This document shows, one piece after another, positions 28,721 through 37,451 of a DNA stretch of 64,000 nt. The notes beneath the pieces were generated by a model. It searched no databases. It saw nothing but the letters and a program-made list of their open reading frames with translations, and was not told the DNA's origin. The DNA lies in assembly GCF_000682695.1 (NCBI RefSeq), contig NZ_AWFG01000015.1, forward strand, positions 1 to 64,000. The letters run 5' to 3'. The number at the start of each line of letters is the position of its first letter. Position 1 is the first letter of the stretch. The translations under genes were made by a program, and so were the position numbers. The stretch is from Hyphomonas chukchiensis. Lineage in GTDB: Bacteria > Pseudomonadota > Alphaproteobacteria > Caulobacterales > Hyphomonadaceae.

Positions 28721-29463
28721 GCAAGCTGTCTTTCGCCATACCGTCCAAGGGGCGCCTCAAGGAGCAGACCGAGCAATGGCTCGCGGAGCTCGGTTTTCCC
28801 GTCAGCCAGATTGGCGGAGAACGGGGCTATCAGGCAGAGATTGCAGGGCTGGGCGACGTGGAAATGCGGCTGCTGTCGGCCAGCGAGATTGCGCGCGGCC
28901 TGATCGAGGGCAGCCTGCATATCGGCGTGACAGGGGAAGACCTGTTGCATGACTTCGCGCCCGATGGCGCATCCGAATTCCGCATTGTGCGCCAGCTCGG
29001 GTTCGGCGGCGCGGATGTGATCGTGGCCGTGCCGCAGGCCTGGCTCGACGTGGACACGATGGCCGACCTTGAAGCGGCAGGGGCCGCGTTCCGCAAGCTG
29101 CATCATCGCCGTCTGCGCGTGGCCACCAAATACATGCGCCTGACGCGTCGGTTCTTTGCGGCGAAGTCAGTCGGTGAGTACAGGCTGGTGGAGAGCGCGG
29201 GTGCAACCGAAGCGGCGCCGACCACAGGCGCGGCCGACGTGATTGTTGACATCACGTCGACAGGCGCAACCCTGAAGGCCAATGGCCTGAAGATCCTTGA
29301 CGATGGGGTGATCCTGAAAAGCCAAGCCTCGCTGGCCTTGTCTCCGGCGGCGGACTGGAGCGACGAGGCGCAGGCCTCGTGCCTCAGGCTTTTGGAACGG
29401 CTTGAACCCAATGCAAGCCCGAATGCAAAAAATTTGTTGAACACATTCTTGACACATGTGTGA
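28717..29463 (+). CDS. hisG: ATP phosphoribosyltransferase catalytic subunit (short form)
   Basis: Catalyses the first committed step of histidine synthesis, ATP plus PRPP to phosphoribosyl-ATP. At 248 residues it lacks the C-terminal regulatory domain of long HisG and so relies on HisZ encoded just upstream. It starts with the family pattern LSFAIPSKGRLKEQTEQWL, and has RGLIEGSLHIGVTGEDLL near 61-78 and a PRPP-binding region AADVIVDITSTGATLKANGL near 170-190. The 4-nt overlap with hisZ shows coupling. A strong terminator follows about 55 nt later, closing the operon. Confidence 0.95.
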   Translation: MSKLSFAIPSKGRLKEQTEQWLAELGFPVSQIGGERGYQAEIAGLGDVEMRLLSASEIARGLIEGSLHIGVTGEDLLHDFAPDGASEFRIVRQLGFGGADVIVAVPQAWLDVDTMADLEAAGAAFRKLHHRRLRVATKYMRLTRRFFAAKSVGEYRLVESAGATEAAPTTGAADVIVDITSTGATLKANGLKILDDGVILKSQASLALSPAADWSDEAQASCLRLLERLEPNASPNAKNLLNTFLTHV

Positions 29464-29517
29464 AACTGGTGGCGTATGAGCAGGCAAGTTTCTGGGAGGA
29501 AACGCTGCAAACGGTGG

Positions 29518-29562
29518 AGAGGCGCGAGACCCGGTTTCAGGTCTTGCGCCTCTTTCCGTTTT
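29518..29562 (+). terminator. Rho-independent terminator of the his operon
   Basis: A 14-nt arm (29518-29531) pairs with 29540-29553 with only one G-U pair and an 8-nt loop, followed by a T-rich tract to 29562. It lies 55 nt after the hisG stop. Confidence 0.85.
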
Positions 29563-29714
29563 GGAGATGTGTTGAGGTATTGAAGTCCTCCGCATGCCAG
29601 GGGAACACGCAGATTTGAGAAGGCCGAGACGAACCGAAACGACGGCTCAGGTGAGGTAGGGGGCGTTTTGGACATCGGTCCGATCCGCCTCGTCTTCCCG
29701 ATTAGCAATATCTT

Positions 29715-29744
29715 ATTATCGATAATCGTCAAGTATAATTATCG
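29715..29744. repeat. AT-rich palindrome with an extra half-site
   Basis: ATTATCGATAAT (29715-29726) is a perfect 12-bp palindrome; the half-site ATTATCG recurs at 29738-29744. The rest of the gap from the his terminator to 29752 shows nothing I can name. No nearby gene start is obviously served by it. Confidence 0.3.
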
Positions 29745-29752
29745 TTTTTCAA

Positions 29753-30172
29753 TTAATCTTTTGTAATCGTGATGAGCGTGGCGCCCTGGCCGCCTTCCGG
29801 AACAATGCGGATGATCCGTGTGGTGCCATCTGGCGTCGCGGTTTCCGTGATTGTGTGGGCGCGCGCGACGATCTCGAGAAGGTCGAGTTCCGCATCGCGG
29901 TTGTGAACGATCGTTCTAAGTGTGGACACTGCGGGCAGGACCTCGGAATCGCTTGCAGCATCCAGGGGTGATGTCAGGGATTCCGTCTCCGTCTTGCGCC
30001 CGTCGCGTCCTGTGCGGACGATGCGTTTGTTGATGACGGGCTGATTGTTGGCGGTAACAGAAACGGTCTCGGTCGTGTCCGTCACGACCTCTCCGGAGCC
30101 GTCTATCCCTTGGGCGAAGACCTGCGGCGAGGCGATGAGCAGCATGGCTCCCACAAGGCATGTCCTGATCAT
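29753..30172 (-). CDS. Secreted protein of unknown function
   Basis: A 139-residue protein with a Sec signal peptide (MIRTCLVGAMLLIASPQVFAQ, cleaved after about residue 20) and no other membrane segment. The mature part is polar, Thr- and Glu-rich, with strands such as ETVSVTANNQPVINKRIVRTG and TTRIIRIVPEGGQGATLITIT, looking like a small beta-rich periplasmic protein. I do not recognise a family. Start set at 30172, where the signal begins; the upstream extension adds a Cys/His-rich stretch that spoils it. It stands alone, divergent from argD. Confidence 0.7.
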   Translation of the reverse strand: MIRTCLVGAMLLIASPQVFAQGIDGSGEVVTDTTETVSVTANNQPVINKRIVRTGRDGRKTETESLTSPLDAASDSEVLPAVSTLRTIVHNRDAELDLLEIVARAHTITETATPDGTTRIIRIVPEGGQGATLITITKD

Positions 30173-30336
30173 CGCGACCTCCACCGCATGTGACAAAACC
30201 CATGTTCTAAAGCCACAGCATTGCAACCGTGTGACGCCGTCATGCGGGCCGGGAGTGGCCAGGCTGTTGACTTACGGTCAGCGTCTCGCCAAGCGTACCC
30301 GCAACTTTATCATACTTGCCAATCGCAGGAGAAATC

Positions 30337-31527
30337 ATGAGCGATCCGCGCCAGCACATCATGCCCGTCTACCGGCCACCGGAAGAGGTTTTCGTCGAAG
30401 GCCAGGGCCCGTACCTCTTCACGGAAGACGGCACACGCTATCTCGACTTCATCGCCGGCATCGCAGTGAATGCGCTTGGCCATGCGCATCCGGCCATGGT
30501 CGATGCGCTGCGCGACCAGGCGGGCAAGCTGTGGCACACGTCCAACATGTTCCGCGTGCGCGGCGCCGAGGAACTGGCAGACAAGATCTGCCGTGACACG
30601 TTTGCCGACCGGGTATTCTTCACGAACTCCGGCACCGAGGCGATCGAGTGCGCAATCAAATCCGCGCGCAAGTATCACTGGGCGAATGGCCGTGAAGAGC
30701 GCATCGACATCATCACGTTCACCGGGGCCTTCCACGGCCGCTCGCTGGGCGCGATCAATGCGGGCGGCAATCCGAAATACCTTGAAGGCTTTGGCCCGGC
30801 GCTGCCCGGCTTCGTGCATCTTGAATGGGGTGACCATGAGGCGCTGAAGGAAGCGGCAGCCCGCCCGACGGCGGCGGCTGTCCTTGTTGAGCCCGTGCAG
30901 GGTGAAGGCGGCGTGCGCGCCATGCCGGACCAGTGCCTGATCGGCCTGCGCAAGCTGTGCGACGAGCATGGCCTCGTGCTGATCTTTGACGAAGTGCAGT
31001 GCGGCATGGGCCGGACCGGCAAGCTGTTCGCGCATGACTGGGTGGAGGGCGCCGAGCCTGACATCCTCTGCGCGGCGAAGGGCATCGGGGGCGGCTTCCC
31101 GTTCGGCGCCTGCCTGACGACCGAGGCCTGCGGCGAGCATATGCAGCCCGGCAGCCACGGCTCCACCTATGGCGGCAACCCGCTGGCCATGGCCGTGGGC
31201 AATGTGATCTGGGACATGATTGCGAATGATGACTTCCTTGCCGAAGTGCGCCGCGTTTCCGGCACGCTGGCGCAGGGCCTGAAGAGCCTTGCCGACAGCC
31301 ACCCGGACAAGGTGGAAGGCGTGACGGGCAAGGGCCTGCTGACCGGTCTGAAGATGAAGGCCGATCCGAAGAGCCTGCAGGGTCTTTGCCGCGACAAGAA
31401 CCTGCTCGTCGGTGTGGCCGGTGCAAATGTGCTGCGTCTTGCGCCGCCGCTGATCATCAGCGACGAGCATGTGCGGGAGGCGACAGGCATCATGGATGCG
31501 GCGCTTACGGAGTGGGAACCGGCCTGA
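30337..31527 (+). CDS. argD: Acetylornithine aminotransferase
   Basis: PLP-dependent class III aminotransferase that makes N-acetylornithine in arginine synthesis; the family often also acts as succinyldiaminopimelate aminotransferase in lysine synthesis. AGGAG lies just before the ATG at 30337, giving 396 residues. YLDFIAGIAVNALGHAHP near 30 binds PLP phosphate, with FFTNSGTEAIECAIK near 90 and LIFDEVQCGMGRTG near 213. The Schiff-base lysine is in ILCAAKGIGGGFP near 240. STYGGNPLAMAV near 275 completes the site. It heads a run with a GFA protein and a nitrilase, and argF is about 7 kb downstream. Confidence 0.95.
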   Translation: MSDPRQHIMPVYRPPEEVFVEGQGPYLFTEDGTRYLDFIAGIAVNALGHAHPAMVDALRDQAGKLWHTSNMFRVRGAEELADKICRDTFADRVFFTNSGTEAIECAIKSARKYHWANGREERIDIITFTGAFHGRSLGAINAGGNPKYLEGFGPALPGFVHLEWGDHEALKEAAARPTAAAVLVEPVQGEGGVRAMPDQCLIGLRKLCDEHGLVLIFDEVQCGMGRTGKLFAHDWVEGAEPDILCAAKGIGGGFPFGACLTTEACGEHMQPGSHGSTYGGNPLAMAVGNVIWDMIANDDFLAEVRRVSGTLAQGLKSLADSHPDKVEGVTGKGLLTGLKMKADPKSLQGLCRDKNLLVGVAGANVLRLAPPLIISDEHVREATGIMDAALTEWEPA

Positions 31528-31531
31528 AGCC

Positions 31532-31927
31532 ATGACCAACTATCAGGGTAGCTGTCATTGTGGTGCCGTGACGTTCAGCATTGCGACGGAGATCACCGAT
31601 CTCTATCGCTGCGACTGTTCGCTGTGCCACATGAAAAATGCCGTCATGACGACTGTTCATGAGGACAGGTTCACGCTGCTCGGCGGCGAGGACAGGCTGA
31701 GCGAATATAACTGGAACACAGGCGTCGCCCGTCACTTTTTTTGCTCCACATGCGGAATCTATCCGTTCCACAAGAAGCGCACGAGCCCGGATCATTATGG
31801 CATCAATGTCAATTGCCTCGCAGGCTTCGATGCCTCGTCCCTGCCGGTGCGCGCCGCCGAGGGAAAAACCATGACGGTCAAATCCGCCGGGGCACGTGAT
31901 GCCTGGTCAGGGCCTCGCGAGACATGA
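31532..31927 (+). CDS. GFA family (CENP-V/GFA domain) protein
   Basis: A 131-residue zinc protein, the second GFA member in the window. The ligand cysteines are in GSCHCGAVTF (residues 6-15), YRCDCSLCHMKN (near 28) and FFCSTCGIYPFHK (near 72), the complete family set. The substrate is unknown; unlike the copy at 10.2 kb there is no formaldehyde gene beside it. It begins 4 nt after the argD stop and its own stop overlaps the nitrilase start (ATGA, 31924-31927), so argD, this gene and the nitrilase are likely one transcript. Confidence 0.88.
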   Translation: MTNYQGSCHCGAVTFSIATEITDLYRCDCSLCHMKNAVMTTVHEDRFTLLGGEDRLSEYNWNTGVARHFFCSTCGIYPFHKKRTSPDHYGINVNCLAGFDASSLPVRAAEGKTMTVKSAGARDAWSGPRET

Positions 31928-32742
31928 CGGTGATCCGCGCCGCCTGTGTGCAGATGCGCTCTACCACGGCAGTGGCGGAGAACATTGCCGCAGCCAGCGC
32001 ACTGGTGCGGCAGGCGGCGGAGGCAGGGGCGGTTTTCATCGCCACGCCGGAGATGACGAACCTGCTCGACATCCGTCCCGGCATGGCGCGGCCGAAGATT
32101 GTCGCGCAGGAAGACGATGCGACATTGGTGGCATTCCGGGCGCTGGCGGTTGAGCTTGGCGTATGGCTCCTGCTTGGTTCGATAGCCGTCACGGCGGAAG
32201 GCGAGGACCGGCTCGCTAACCGATCCTTCCTGATTGCGCCGGATGGCGACGTGGTCGCGCACTACGACAAGATCCACATGTTCGACGTCGAGGTCGGCGA
32301 TGGCCAGACCTATCGGGAGTCGCGCACCTATCGGCCGGGTACGTCCACGGCGCTTGCCAATGCCGGCATCGGGCGGGTGGGCATGACCATCTGCTATGAC
32401 CTGCGCTTCCCGGCTCTTTACCGGTCGCTGGCTCAGGCCGGCGCGCAGATACTCACGGTGCCAGCGGCCTTCACGCGTGTGACGGGCGAGGCGCACTGGC
32501 ATGTGCTGCTGCGCGCACGGGCCATTGAGACGGGCTGTTTCGTCGTCGCGCCGACGCAAGGCGGCAAGCACGAAGATGGCCGCGAGACTTACGGTCACTC
32601 ACTGATCATCTCGCCTTGGGGCGAAATTCTGGCCGAAGCGGACGGCGATGAGCCGGGCGTGATCTGGGCCGATCTTGATCTAGATGAAGTCGACAAGGCG
32701 CGCGCTCGTATCCCTTCGCTGGGTAACAACCAGAGCTTTTAG
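31924..32742 (+). CDS. Carbon-nitrogen hydrolase (nitrilase family)
   Basis: A 272-residue amidase of the nitrilase superfamily, closest in style to the Nit1/Nit2 branch (deaminated glutathione amidase or omega-amidase). The Glu-Lys-Cys triad is visible: Glu in FIATPEMTN near 42, Lys in VAHYDKIHMFDVEV near 114, and Cys in VGMTICYDLRFPALYR near 156. VRAACVQMRST at the N-terminus and YGHSLIISPWGEILAEADGDEPGVI near 222 are also diagnostic. It overlaps the GFA gene by 4 nt. If it is a Nit1-type enzyme, a role in repairing damaged glutathione would link it loosely to the GFA protein. Confidence 0.92.
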   Translation: MTVIRAACVQMRSTTAVAENIAAASALVRQAAEAGAVFIATPEMTNLLDIRPGMARPKIVAQEDDATLVAFRALAVELGVWLLLGSIAVTAEGEDRLANRSFLIAPDGDVVAHYDKIHMFDVEVGDGQTYRESRTYRPGTSTALANAGIGRVGMTICYDLRFPALYRSLAQAGAQILTVPAAFTRVTGEAHWHVLLRARAIETGCFVVAPTQGGKHEDGRETYGHSLIISPWGEILAEADGDEPGVIWADLDLDEVDKARARIPSLGNNQSF

Positions 32743-32754
32743 GTCGGTTACCGT

Positions 32755-33537
32755 CTAGCTGCCGGGCGACGCGGCAGAGCCCGCGAGAAGTCCGCCATCC
32801 AGCGTGAGTTCGGCGCCCGTCATATAGGCGGCCTCATCGCCGGCCAGCATGACACAGATAGCGGCCACTTCTTCCGGCATTCCGAACCGTTTCATCGGCG
32901 TGTCGGCGACGAGGGCTGCCATGCGCGTGTCCCGGTCCGGCCCGTCACCCAGCATGGGTTCCCAGATGGGTGTCAGGATGGCGGCCGGGTGAACCGAGTT
33001 GCACCGAATGTTCCAGCCATTCTGGGCGCAATAGAGGGCCACCGATTTCGAATGATTCCGGATCGCGGCTTTTGACGAGGCATAGGCCGCAGCGCCTGGA
33101 ATGCCGACGAGGCCGGAGCGCGACGAGATGTTGATGATGCTGCCCGCGCCCTTCTGCTTCATCGCGCCGATGGCATAGCGGCAGCCCAAGAAGGTGCCGT
33201 CGAGATTGACGGCATGGACCGCGCGCCAGGCAGACAGCGAAGCGTTCTCGGGGTCGTGGACCATCTCGCCGCTTTCGAAGCCGGTGATGCCGGCATTGTT
33301 GACGAGCACGTCGAGAGCAGGGATGGCGGCGGCAATGCGCAGCCAGTCTGCCTCGTCTGATACGTCGAGGTGTTCGTAGCGGGCGCCGATGGAGTCGGCG
33401 GTGTCCTTGCCCTGCGCATCGTCAATGTCGGTGACGATGACGTTGGCGCCTTCATTGGCAAAGGCCTTGGCTATGGCCTTGCCAATGCCGCTGGCCGCGC
33501 CCGTGATGAGGGCGGTCTTGTTCTCTAGTCGTTGCAT
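32755..33537 (-). CDS. SDR family oxidoreductase
   Basis: A 260-residue classical short-chain dehydrogenase. The cofactor motif TGAASGIG lies at residues 14-21, VNNAGITG near 85, Ser of the tetrad in INISSRSG near 138, and Tyr/Lys in AYASSKAAI near 156. D near position 37 in VTDIDD suggests NAD preference. The C-terminal [16 protein letters not shown] is typical. The substrate is not readable. It is convergent with the nitrilase gene and divergent from the thioesterase gene. Confidence 0.92.
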   Translation of the reverse strand: MQRLENKTALITGAASGIGKAIAKAFANEGANVIVTDIDDAQGKDTADSIGARYEHLDVSDEADWLRIAAAIPALDVLVNNAGITGFESGEMVHDPENASLSAWRAVHAVNLDGTFLGCRYAIGAMKQKGAGSIINISSRSGLVGIPGAAAYASSKAAIRNHSKSVALYCAQNGWNIRCNSVHPAAILTPIWEPMLGDGPDRDTRMAALVADTPMKRFGMPEEVAAICVMLAGDEAAYMTGAELTLDGGLLAGSAASPGS

Positions 33538-33692
33538 GATGTGTATTTCCAGTTGTCGTGAACGGCAGGCGCAGTGCGCCCGTTGGCTTTGATCGTTTCC
33601 TGAAAGTCCGGTGCCGCTAGTTCATCGCTCTGGAAGTCCTCTATCGTTTTTCCGATCTAGGGTCGCCTATAGGGCGTGTCAATCAACGCCCC

Positions 33693-33717
33693 AGCCGAGC
33701 GGCTGATTTGCTCGGCT
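33693..33717. other. Hairpin in a divergent intergenic region
   Basis: AGCCGAGC (33693-33700) and GCTCGGCT (33710-33717) form a perfect 8-bp stem with a 9-nt loop. A T-rich stretch follows on the plus strand, but no plus-strand gene precedes it. It could be an operator or part of the 5' UTR of the next gene. The rest of the gap 33538-33791 shows no other element I can name. Confidence 0.35.
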
Positions 33718-33791
33718 TCATCGCTTTTGTTTCTCGGGTGGGTTGCTAGTGTCCAGCCATAAAATCAGACTGTTCACTGGGGAGGGATGCG

Positions 33792-34631
33792 ATGGACCGC
33801 GTTGATGACTTTGAGGAGGCGACGCGGCTTGAGCGTCTGGACGAACAGCGCTGGGCGGTAGACCTTCGCGCGGATTGGGGTCTGTGGAGCCCGGCGGGCG
33901 GGTTTATCTCTGCGCTCGCCTTGCGGGCGGCTGGTGAAGCGACGCGGTCGCCGCGCCCGGCCAGTATGACCTGTCATTTCCTCCGCATGGGCAAGTACGG
34001 CCCCGCCGAATTGCGTGCGGAAATTCTGAAGTCAGGCCGTCGCAGTGAACTTGTCAGGATGGAGCTGGTTCAGGAGGGCAAGGTTCTTTTGATGTGCCAT
34101 GTCTGGGCTGTGCAGGATGAGACACCGGGGCTGGTGCATGATGCGTCACGCCTTCAGAACATGCCGACTCCGGAGTCGCTCAAGAGTTATGAAGAGCTGC
34201 ACCCGGACAGGCCGGCGCCTCTATTCCTGCAACGTTTCGAGGAGCGCCCGATCAAGGGCATGCCGGAGGCCGGGGATGGCGCGCGCGACCCGGAGTTGAC
34301 GGGGCTCTACAAGTTCCGGCCAAGGGCGCGGGCGGAGAATACGTTTGTTGATGCGGCGCGGGCAATGATCCTGCTCGATACCTATGGCTGGATGGCGCAA
34401 TACCCGGCGCACCCCCAAGATGATCCGTCGCCCTGGATCGCGCCGAATATGGATTACCATTATCGCTTCCATCGCCCGACGACCAAAGCGGAGTGGCTGC
34501 ACATGCGTATCAGGGCAGGCATCGCAGAGGGCGGCCTGATGTCAACCGACGGTGAAATCCACGACCTTGATAGTCGATTGCTTGTCAGTGGCACGTCGCA
34601 ATTGATGTGCCTGCCAAGGCCCGGCGCCTAG
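33792..34631 (+). CDS. TesB-like double-hotdog acyl-CoA thioesterase
   Basis: A 279-residue protein with two hotdog domains as in TesB/TesB-like thioesterases. The first half shows WGLWSPAGGFISALALRAAGEAT (about 27-50), then MTCHFLRMGKYGPAELRAEILKSGRR, the usual post-helix strands. The second half has WIAPNMDYHYRFHR near 218 and AEGGLMSTDGEIHDLDSRLLVSGTSQLM at the end, the second-hotdog pattern with the catalytic Asp region. GGGAGGG lies 5 nt before the ATG. It acts presumably on acyl-CoA in the cytosol. Its stop overlaps the nspC stop in CTAG at 34628-34631. Confidence 0.85.
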   Translation: MDRVDDFEEATRLERLDEQRWAVDLRADWGLWSPAGGFISALALRAAGEATRSPRPASMTCHFLRMGKYGPAELRAEILKSGRRSELVRMELVQEGKVLLMCHVWAVQDETPGLVHDASRLQNMPTPESLKSYEELHPDRPAPLFLQRFEERPIKGMPEAGDGARDPELTGLYKFRPRARAENTFVDAARAMILLDTYGWMAQYPAHPQDDPSPWIAPNMDYHYRFHRPTTKAEWLHMRIRAGIAEGGLMSTDGEIHDLDSRLLVSGTSQLMCLPRPGA

Positions 34632-35764
34632 CGGCCCAGACGGCGACGGAATTCCTCGTAGCCGAAATTCGAGAGCGGTTCGATCACGCCGTCTTCCCAG
34701 CGCACGGCGAGGTTGGCGAGTGGTGTGCCGTTGAACGTGTTCGTCTTGACGAAGCTGTAGTGCATCTGGTCGGTAAAGATCAGCTGCTGGCCGGGCGCGA
34801 GCGGTTCGGGGAAGGAATAGTCACCGAGCACATCTCCGGTCATGCACGTCTTGCCGCCGAGGCGGTAGGTGTGCGCGAGTTCGCCGGGATCGCCCGCGCC
34901 GATAATTTCGGGGCGGTAGGGCACTTCGAGCACGTCGGGCATATGGGTCGAGGCCGAAGCGTCGAGGATGGCGAGGTCCAGCTCGTTCCTGTGCAGCGCC
35001 AGCACGGTGGCGTAGAGTTCGCCCGTGTTGACGACGAGGCCTGCGCCCGGCTCCAGCAAGACCTCGACATTGAACTTCGCCTTGAAGGCCTTGATGGCCG
35101 CGATCAGCGCGTCGACATCATAGCCCGGCTTGTTGAGGAAGTGGCCACCGCCGAAATTTACCGCCGAGACCTGTTCGATGTATTTTCCGAAATTGTCGGC
35201 GACGAATTCGATGAGGCCGACGGAGCCTTCGGCAAGGCTCTCGCAGAGGGCATGGACGTGGAAGATGTCGACGCCGGACCAGTCGACGCTGTCCAGCAGG
35301 CCGGGCACTTCGCCAAAGCGGCTGCCGGGGGCTGTGGGGTTATAGAGGTCGCCGCCGAGCGTGGCGTTGGAATAGCCGGGGTTCACCCGCAGGCCGACCT
35401 TGCAGCCGGCATCGCGCGCTATGGCGCCGAAGCGGGCCAGCTGTTCGGCCGAATTGAAATAGATGTGCTGGGCGATCCTGGTGAGGCGCGTCACTTCGTC
35501 TTCCGTGTAGGCTGGCGAATAGACGTGCACTTCCTTGCCGAATTCCTCGGCGCCCATGATGGCCTCATGCTCGCCGCTGGCGGTCGTGCCATCGAGATAG
35601 TCGCGCATCATCGGGAAGACGGCCGGCATGGCGAACGCTTTTGTAGCGAGCAACACTTTGCAGTCAGCCTCCTCGCGCACGCGCTTGGCGGTCTCCAGGT
35701 TGGTCCGGAGGCGAGCAACGTCGAGGACGAAGGCGGGGGTTTGGATTTGGTCAGAGAGAGTCAT
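34628..35764 (-). CDS. nspC: Carboxynorspermidine decarboxylase
   Basis: PLP enzyme of the alanine-racemase fold that decarboxylates carboxy(nor)spermidine to (nor)spermidine. From the ATG at 35764 it has 378 residues. LLATKAFAMPAVF near 35 holds the Schiff-base lysine. GLRVNPGYSNATLGGDLYNPTAPGSRFG near 135-160, FHVHALCES near 178, VNFGGGHFL near 218 and LLEPGAGLV near 258 are characteristic of NspC. The C-terminal TGDVLGDYSFPEPLAPGQ holds the second-subunit Cys/Asp loop. It is the last gene of a three-gene operon with the synthase. Whether spermidine or norspermidine is made cannot be told; alphaproteobacteria usually make spermidine this way. Confidence 0.94.
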   Translation of the reverse strand: MTLSDQIQTPAFVLDVARLRTNLETAKRVREEADCKVLLATKAFAMPAVFPMMRDYLDGTTASGEHEAIMGAEEFGKEVHVYSPAYTEDEVTRLTRIAQHIYFNSAEQLARFGAIARDAGCKVGLRVNPGYSNATLGGDLYNPTAPGSRFGEVPGLLDSVDWSGVDIFHVHALCESLAEGSVGLIEFVADNFGKYIEQVSAVNFGGGHFLNKPGYDVDALIAAIKAFKAKFNVEVLLEPGAGLVVNTGELYATVLALHRNELDLAILDASASTHMPDVLEVPYRPEIIGAGDPGELAHTYRLGGKTCMTGDVLGDYSFPEPLAPGQQLIFTDQMHYSFVKTNTFNGTPLANLAVRWEDGVIEPLSNFGYEEFRRRLGR

Positions 35765-36011
35765 TGTCTTGTCTGGAGCCGATGTGCTGGAAGACGACAT
35801 ACCAAAGCGAGCATGCCAGCGTCAGTAGGGGTACCAGCAGTGCGATAAAGAATATCGCGTTCTGCAGGTGGCGTAATGTTTCTGGGATTCCGTATGTCAG
35901 TACGCTGATAGCGGCCGGTACCAAGAGCAAGCCACCGGCGAGCCACAAGGAAAACAGGAACGACCGTGTGACGATTGTTCCAATCGATGCAGGCGCCCTT
36001 TGCTCTGGCAT
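35751..36011 (-). CDS. Small two-helix membrane protein
   Basis: An 86-residue protein with two strong transmembrane segments, about residues 17-41 and 50-72, joined by a short loop, with charged ends (MPEQRAPAS and HIGSRQDNDSL). I do not recognise it. It is packed between carboxynorspermidine synthase (1-nt overlap of stop and start at 36011) and the decarboxylase (14-nt overlap), so it is translated as part of the polyamine operon. A role in polyamine transport or in holding the enzymes at the membrane would fit, but is inference only. Confidence 0.75.
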   Translation of the reverse strand: MPEQRAPASIGTIVTRSFLFSLWLAGGLLLVPAAISVLTYGIPETLRHLQNAIFFIALLVPLLTLACSLWYVVFQHIGSRQDNDSL

Positions 36012-37225
36012 CAGGTCTCCACAGCGAACAATTCATCCTGCGCGCCGGGCGCGAGGTCGACGATGGTTGTCGGCAGGCCGCGCTTGGCGACGTCTTCGAG
36101 GAAGGGGGCTGACGGGAACTGCTCGACGTTGAACACGCCCTTGCCGCTCCAGATACCCTTGAAGAACATGGCCGCGCCGGAAACGGGCGGTACGCCGGTC
36201 GTGTAGGACACGGCCTGCGCGCTGACTTCCCTGTTCGTTTCGGCATGGTCGGACACGTTGTAGAGCATCTTGGTGAGCGGCTTGCCATCCTTCTTTCCAC
36301 GGACGATCACGCCAATCGACGTCTTGCCGGTGTAGCCTTCCGCAAGGGATGACGGCACGGGCAGCAGGTCCTTCAGGAATTCCATCGGGATAATGTCCAT
36401 GCCCTTGTGCTTGATCGGTTCGAGGCCGATCAGGCCGATGGATTTGAACACTTCGAGGTGCTTGATGTACTGCTCGCCAAAGGTCATCCAGAAGCGGATC
36501 TGCTTCAGGCCCTTGATGTTCTTTACAAGGCTTTCCTCTTCCTCGTGATAGATGAGGTAGGAGGCTTTGGGGCCGACTTCCGGATAGTCGATATCGCAGC
36601 GGATGGAGAGGGCAGGGATTTCGATCCACTCACCGTCTTTCCAGTATTTGCCGTCCTGCGTCACTTCGCGGATGTTGATTTCCGGGTTGAAGTTGGTCGC
36701 GAATGTCTTGCCGTGGTCGCCAGCATTGCAGTCGACAATGTCGATATATTCGATCTCGTCGAACAGGTGTTCCTGCGCATAGGCGCACCAGATGTTCGAC
36801 ACACCCGGATCAAAGCCGCAGCCGAGAATGGCGGTGATGCCTTTCTCGACGAACTTATCCTGATAGGCCCACTGCCAGCTGTATTCGAACTTGGCGATTT
36901 CGCGCGGTTCGTAGTTTGCGGTGTCCATGTAGTTCGTGCCGGTCTCGACGCAGGCGTCCATGATCGGCAGGTCCTGATAGGGCAGGGCCATGTTGATCAG
37001 CAGGTCCGGCTTCACCTTGTTGATGAGCGCGACGACCTCGGCGACATTGTCAGCATCGACCTGCGCGATCTCGATCGGCGTCTTGCACATCTTGGCGACT
37101 TTCTCGCAGCTTTCGATGCGGCGCGAGGCCAGTGTGATATGCTTGAACGTGTCGCGGTCCATGGCGCATTTCTGCGCGACGACGGAGCCGGCGGCGCCAG
37201 CGCCGATGATGAGTACGGTGTCCAT
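36011..37225 (-). CDS. Carboxynorspermidine synthase (saccharopine dehydrogenase family)
   Basis: NADPH-dependent enzyme joining aspartate semialdehyde and putrescine (or diaminopropane) to give carboxy(nor)spermidine. The 404-residue protein opens with VLIIGAGAAGSVVAQK (Rossmann motif GxGxxG near 7-12) and has CVETGTNYMDTANYEP near 88-103, GITAILGCGFDPGVSN near 128, and FGEQYIKHLEVFKSIGLIG near 250. These are typical of CANSDH rather than lysine-pathway saccharopine dehydrogenase. The adjacent decarboxylase makes the pathway assignment firm. It leads the operon. Confidence 0.93.
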   Translation of the reverse strand: MDTVLIIGAGAAGSVVAQKCAMDRDTFKHITLASRRIESCEKVAKMCKTPIEIAQVDADNVAEVVALINKVKPDLLINMALPYQDLPIMDACVETGTNYMDTANYEPREIAKFEYSWQWAYQDKFVEKGITAILGCGFDPGVSNIWCAYAQEHLFDEIEYIDIVDCNAGDHGKTFATNFNPEINIREVTQDGKYWKDGEWIEIPALSIRCDIDYPEVGPKASYLIYHEEEESLVKNIKGLKQIRFWMTFGEQYIKHLEVFKSIGLIGLEPIKHKGMDIIPMEFLKDLLPVPSSLAEGYTGKTSIGVIVRGKKDGKPLTKMLYNVSDHAETNREVSAQAVSYTTGVPPVSGAAMFFKGIWSGKGVFNVEQFPSAPFLEDVAKRGLPTTIVDLAPGAQDELFAVET

Positions 37226-37412
37226 TAGTCCTGTCTCTCCTGAGATTAGAGGGGCCGGTGGGCTTGCCCGTCACATAGGGCAAAGCGCGGGCCTTCGCCA
37301 GTGGAGAGATGAGACGGGTGTTGCAGCGCGGAGAGCGGCAAGGCGGGCTTGAAGCGGTCATGTTGGCGTCCGGGGCGAAACGCGCCTAGGGTGACAGGCT
37401 CCATAAGAAGAG

Positions 37413-37428
37413 GGCCGCATGTGCGGCC
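37413..37428 (+). other. Hairpin in the GlsB leader
   Basis: GGCCGC (37413-37418) and GCGGCC (37423-37428) form a 6-bp stem with the loop ATGT, about 12 nt before the AAGGA ribosome-binding site. It may stabilise the 5' end or close a preceding transcript. Confidence 0.35.
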
Positions 37429-37451
37429 TGATAATAATAAGGAAACGCAAA

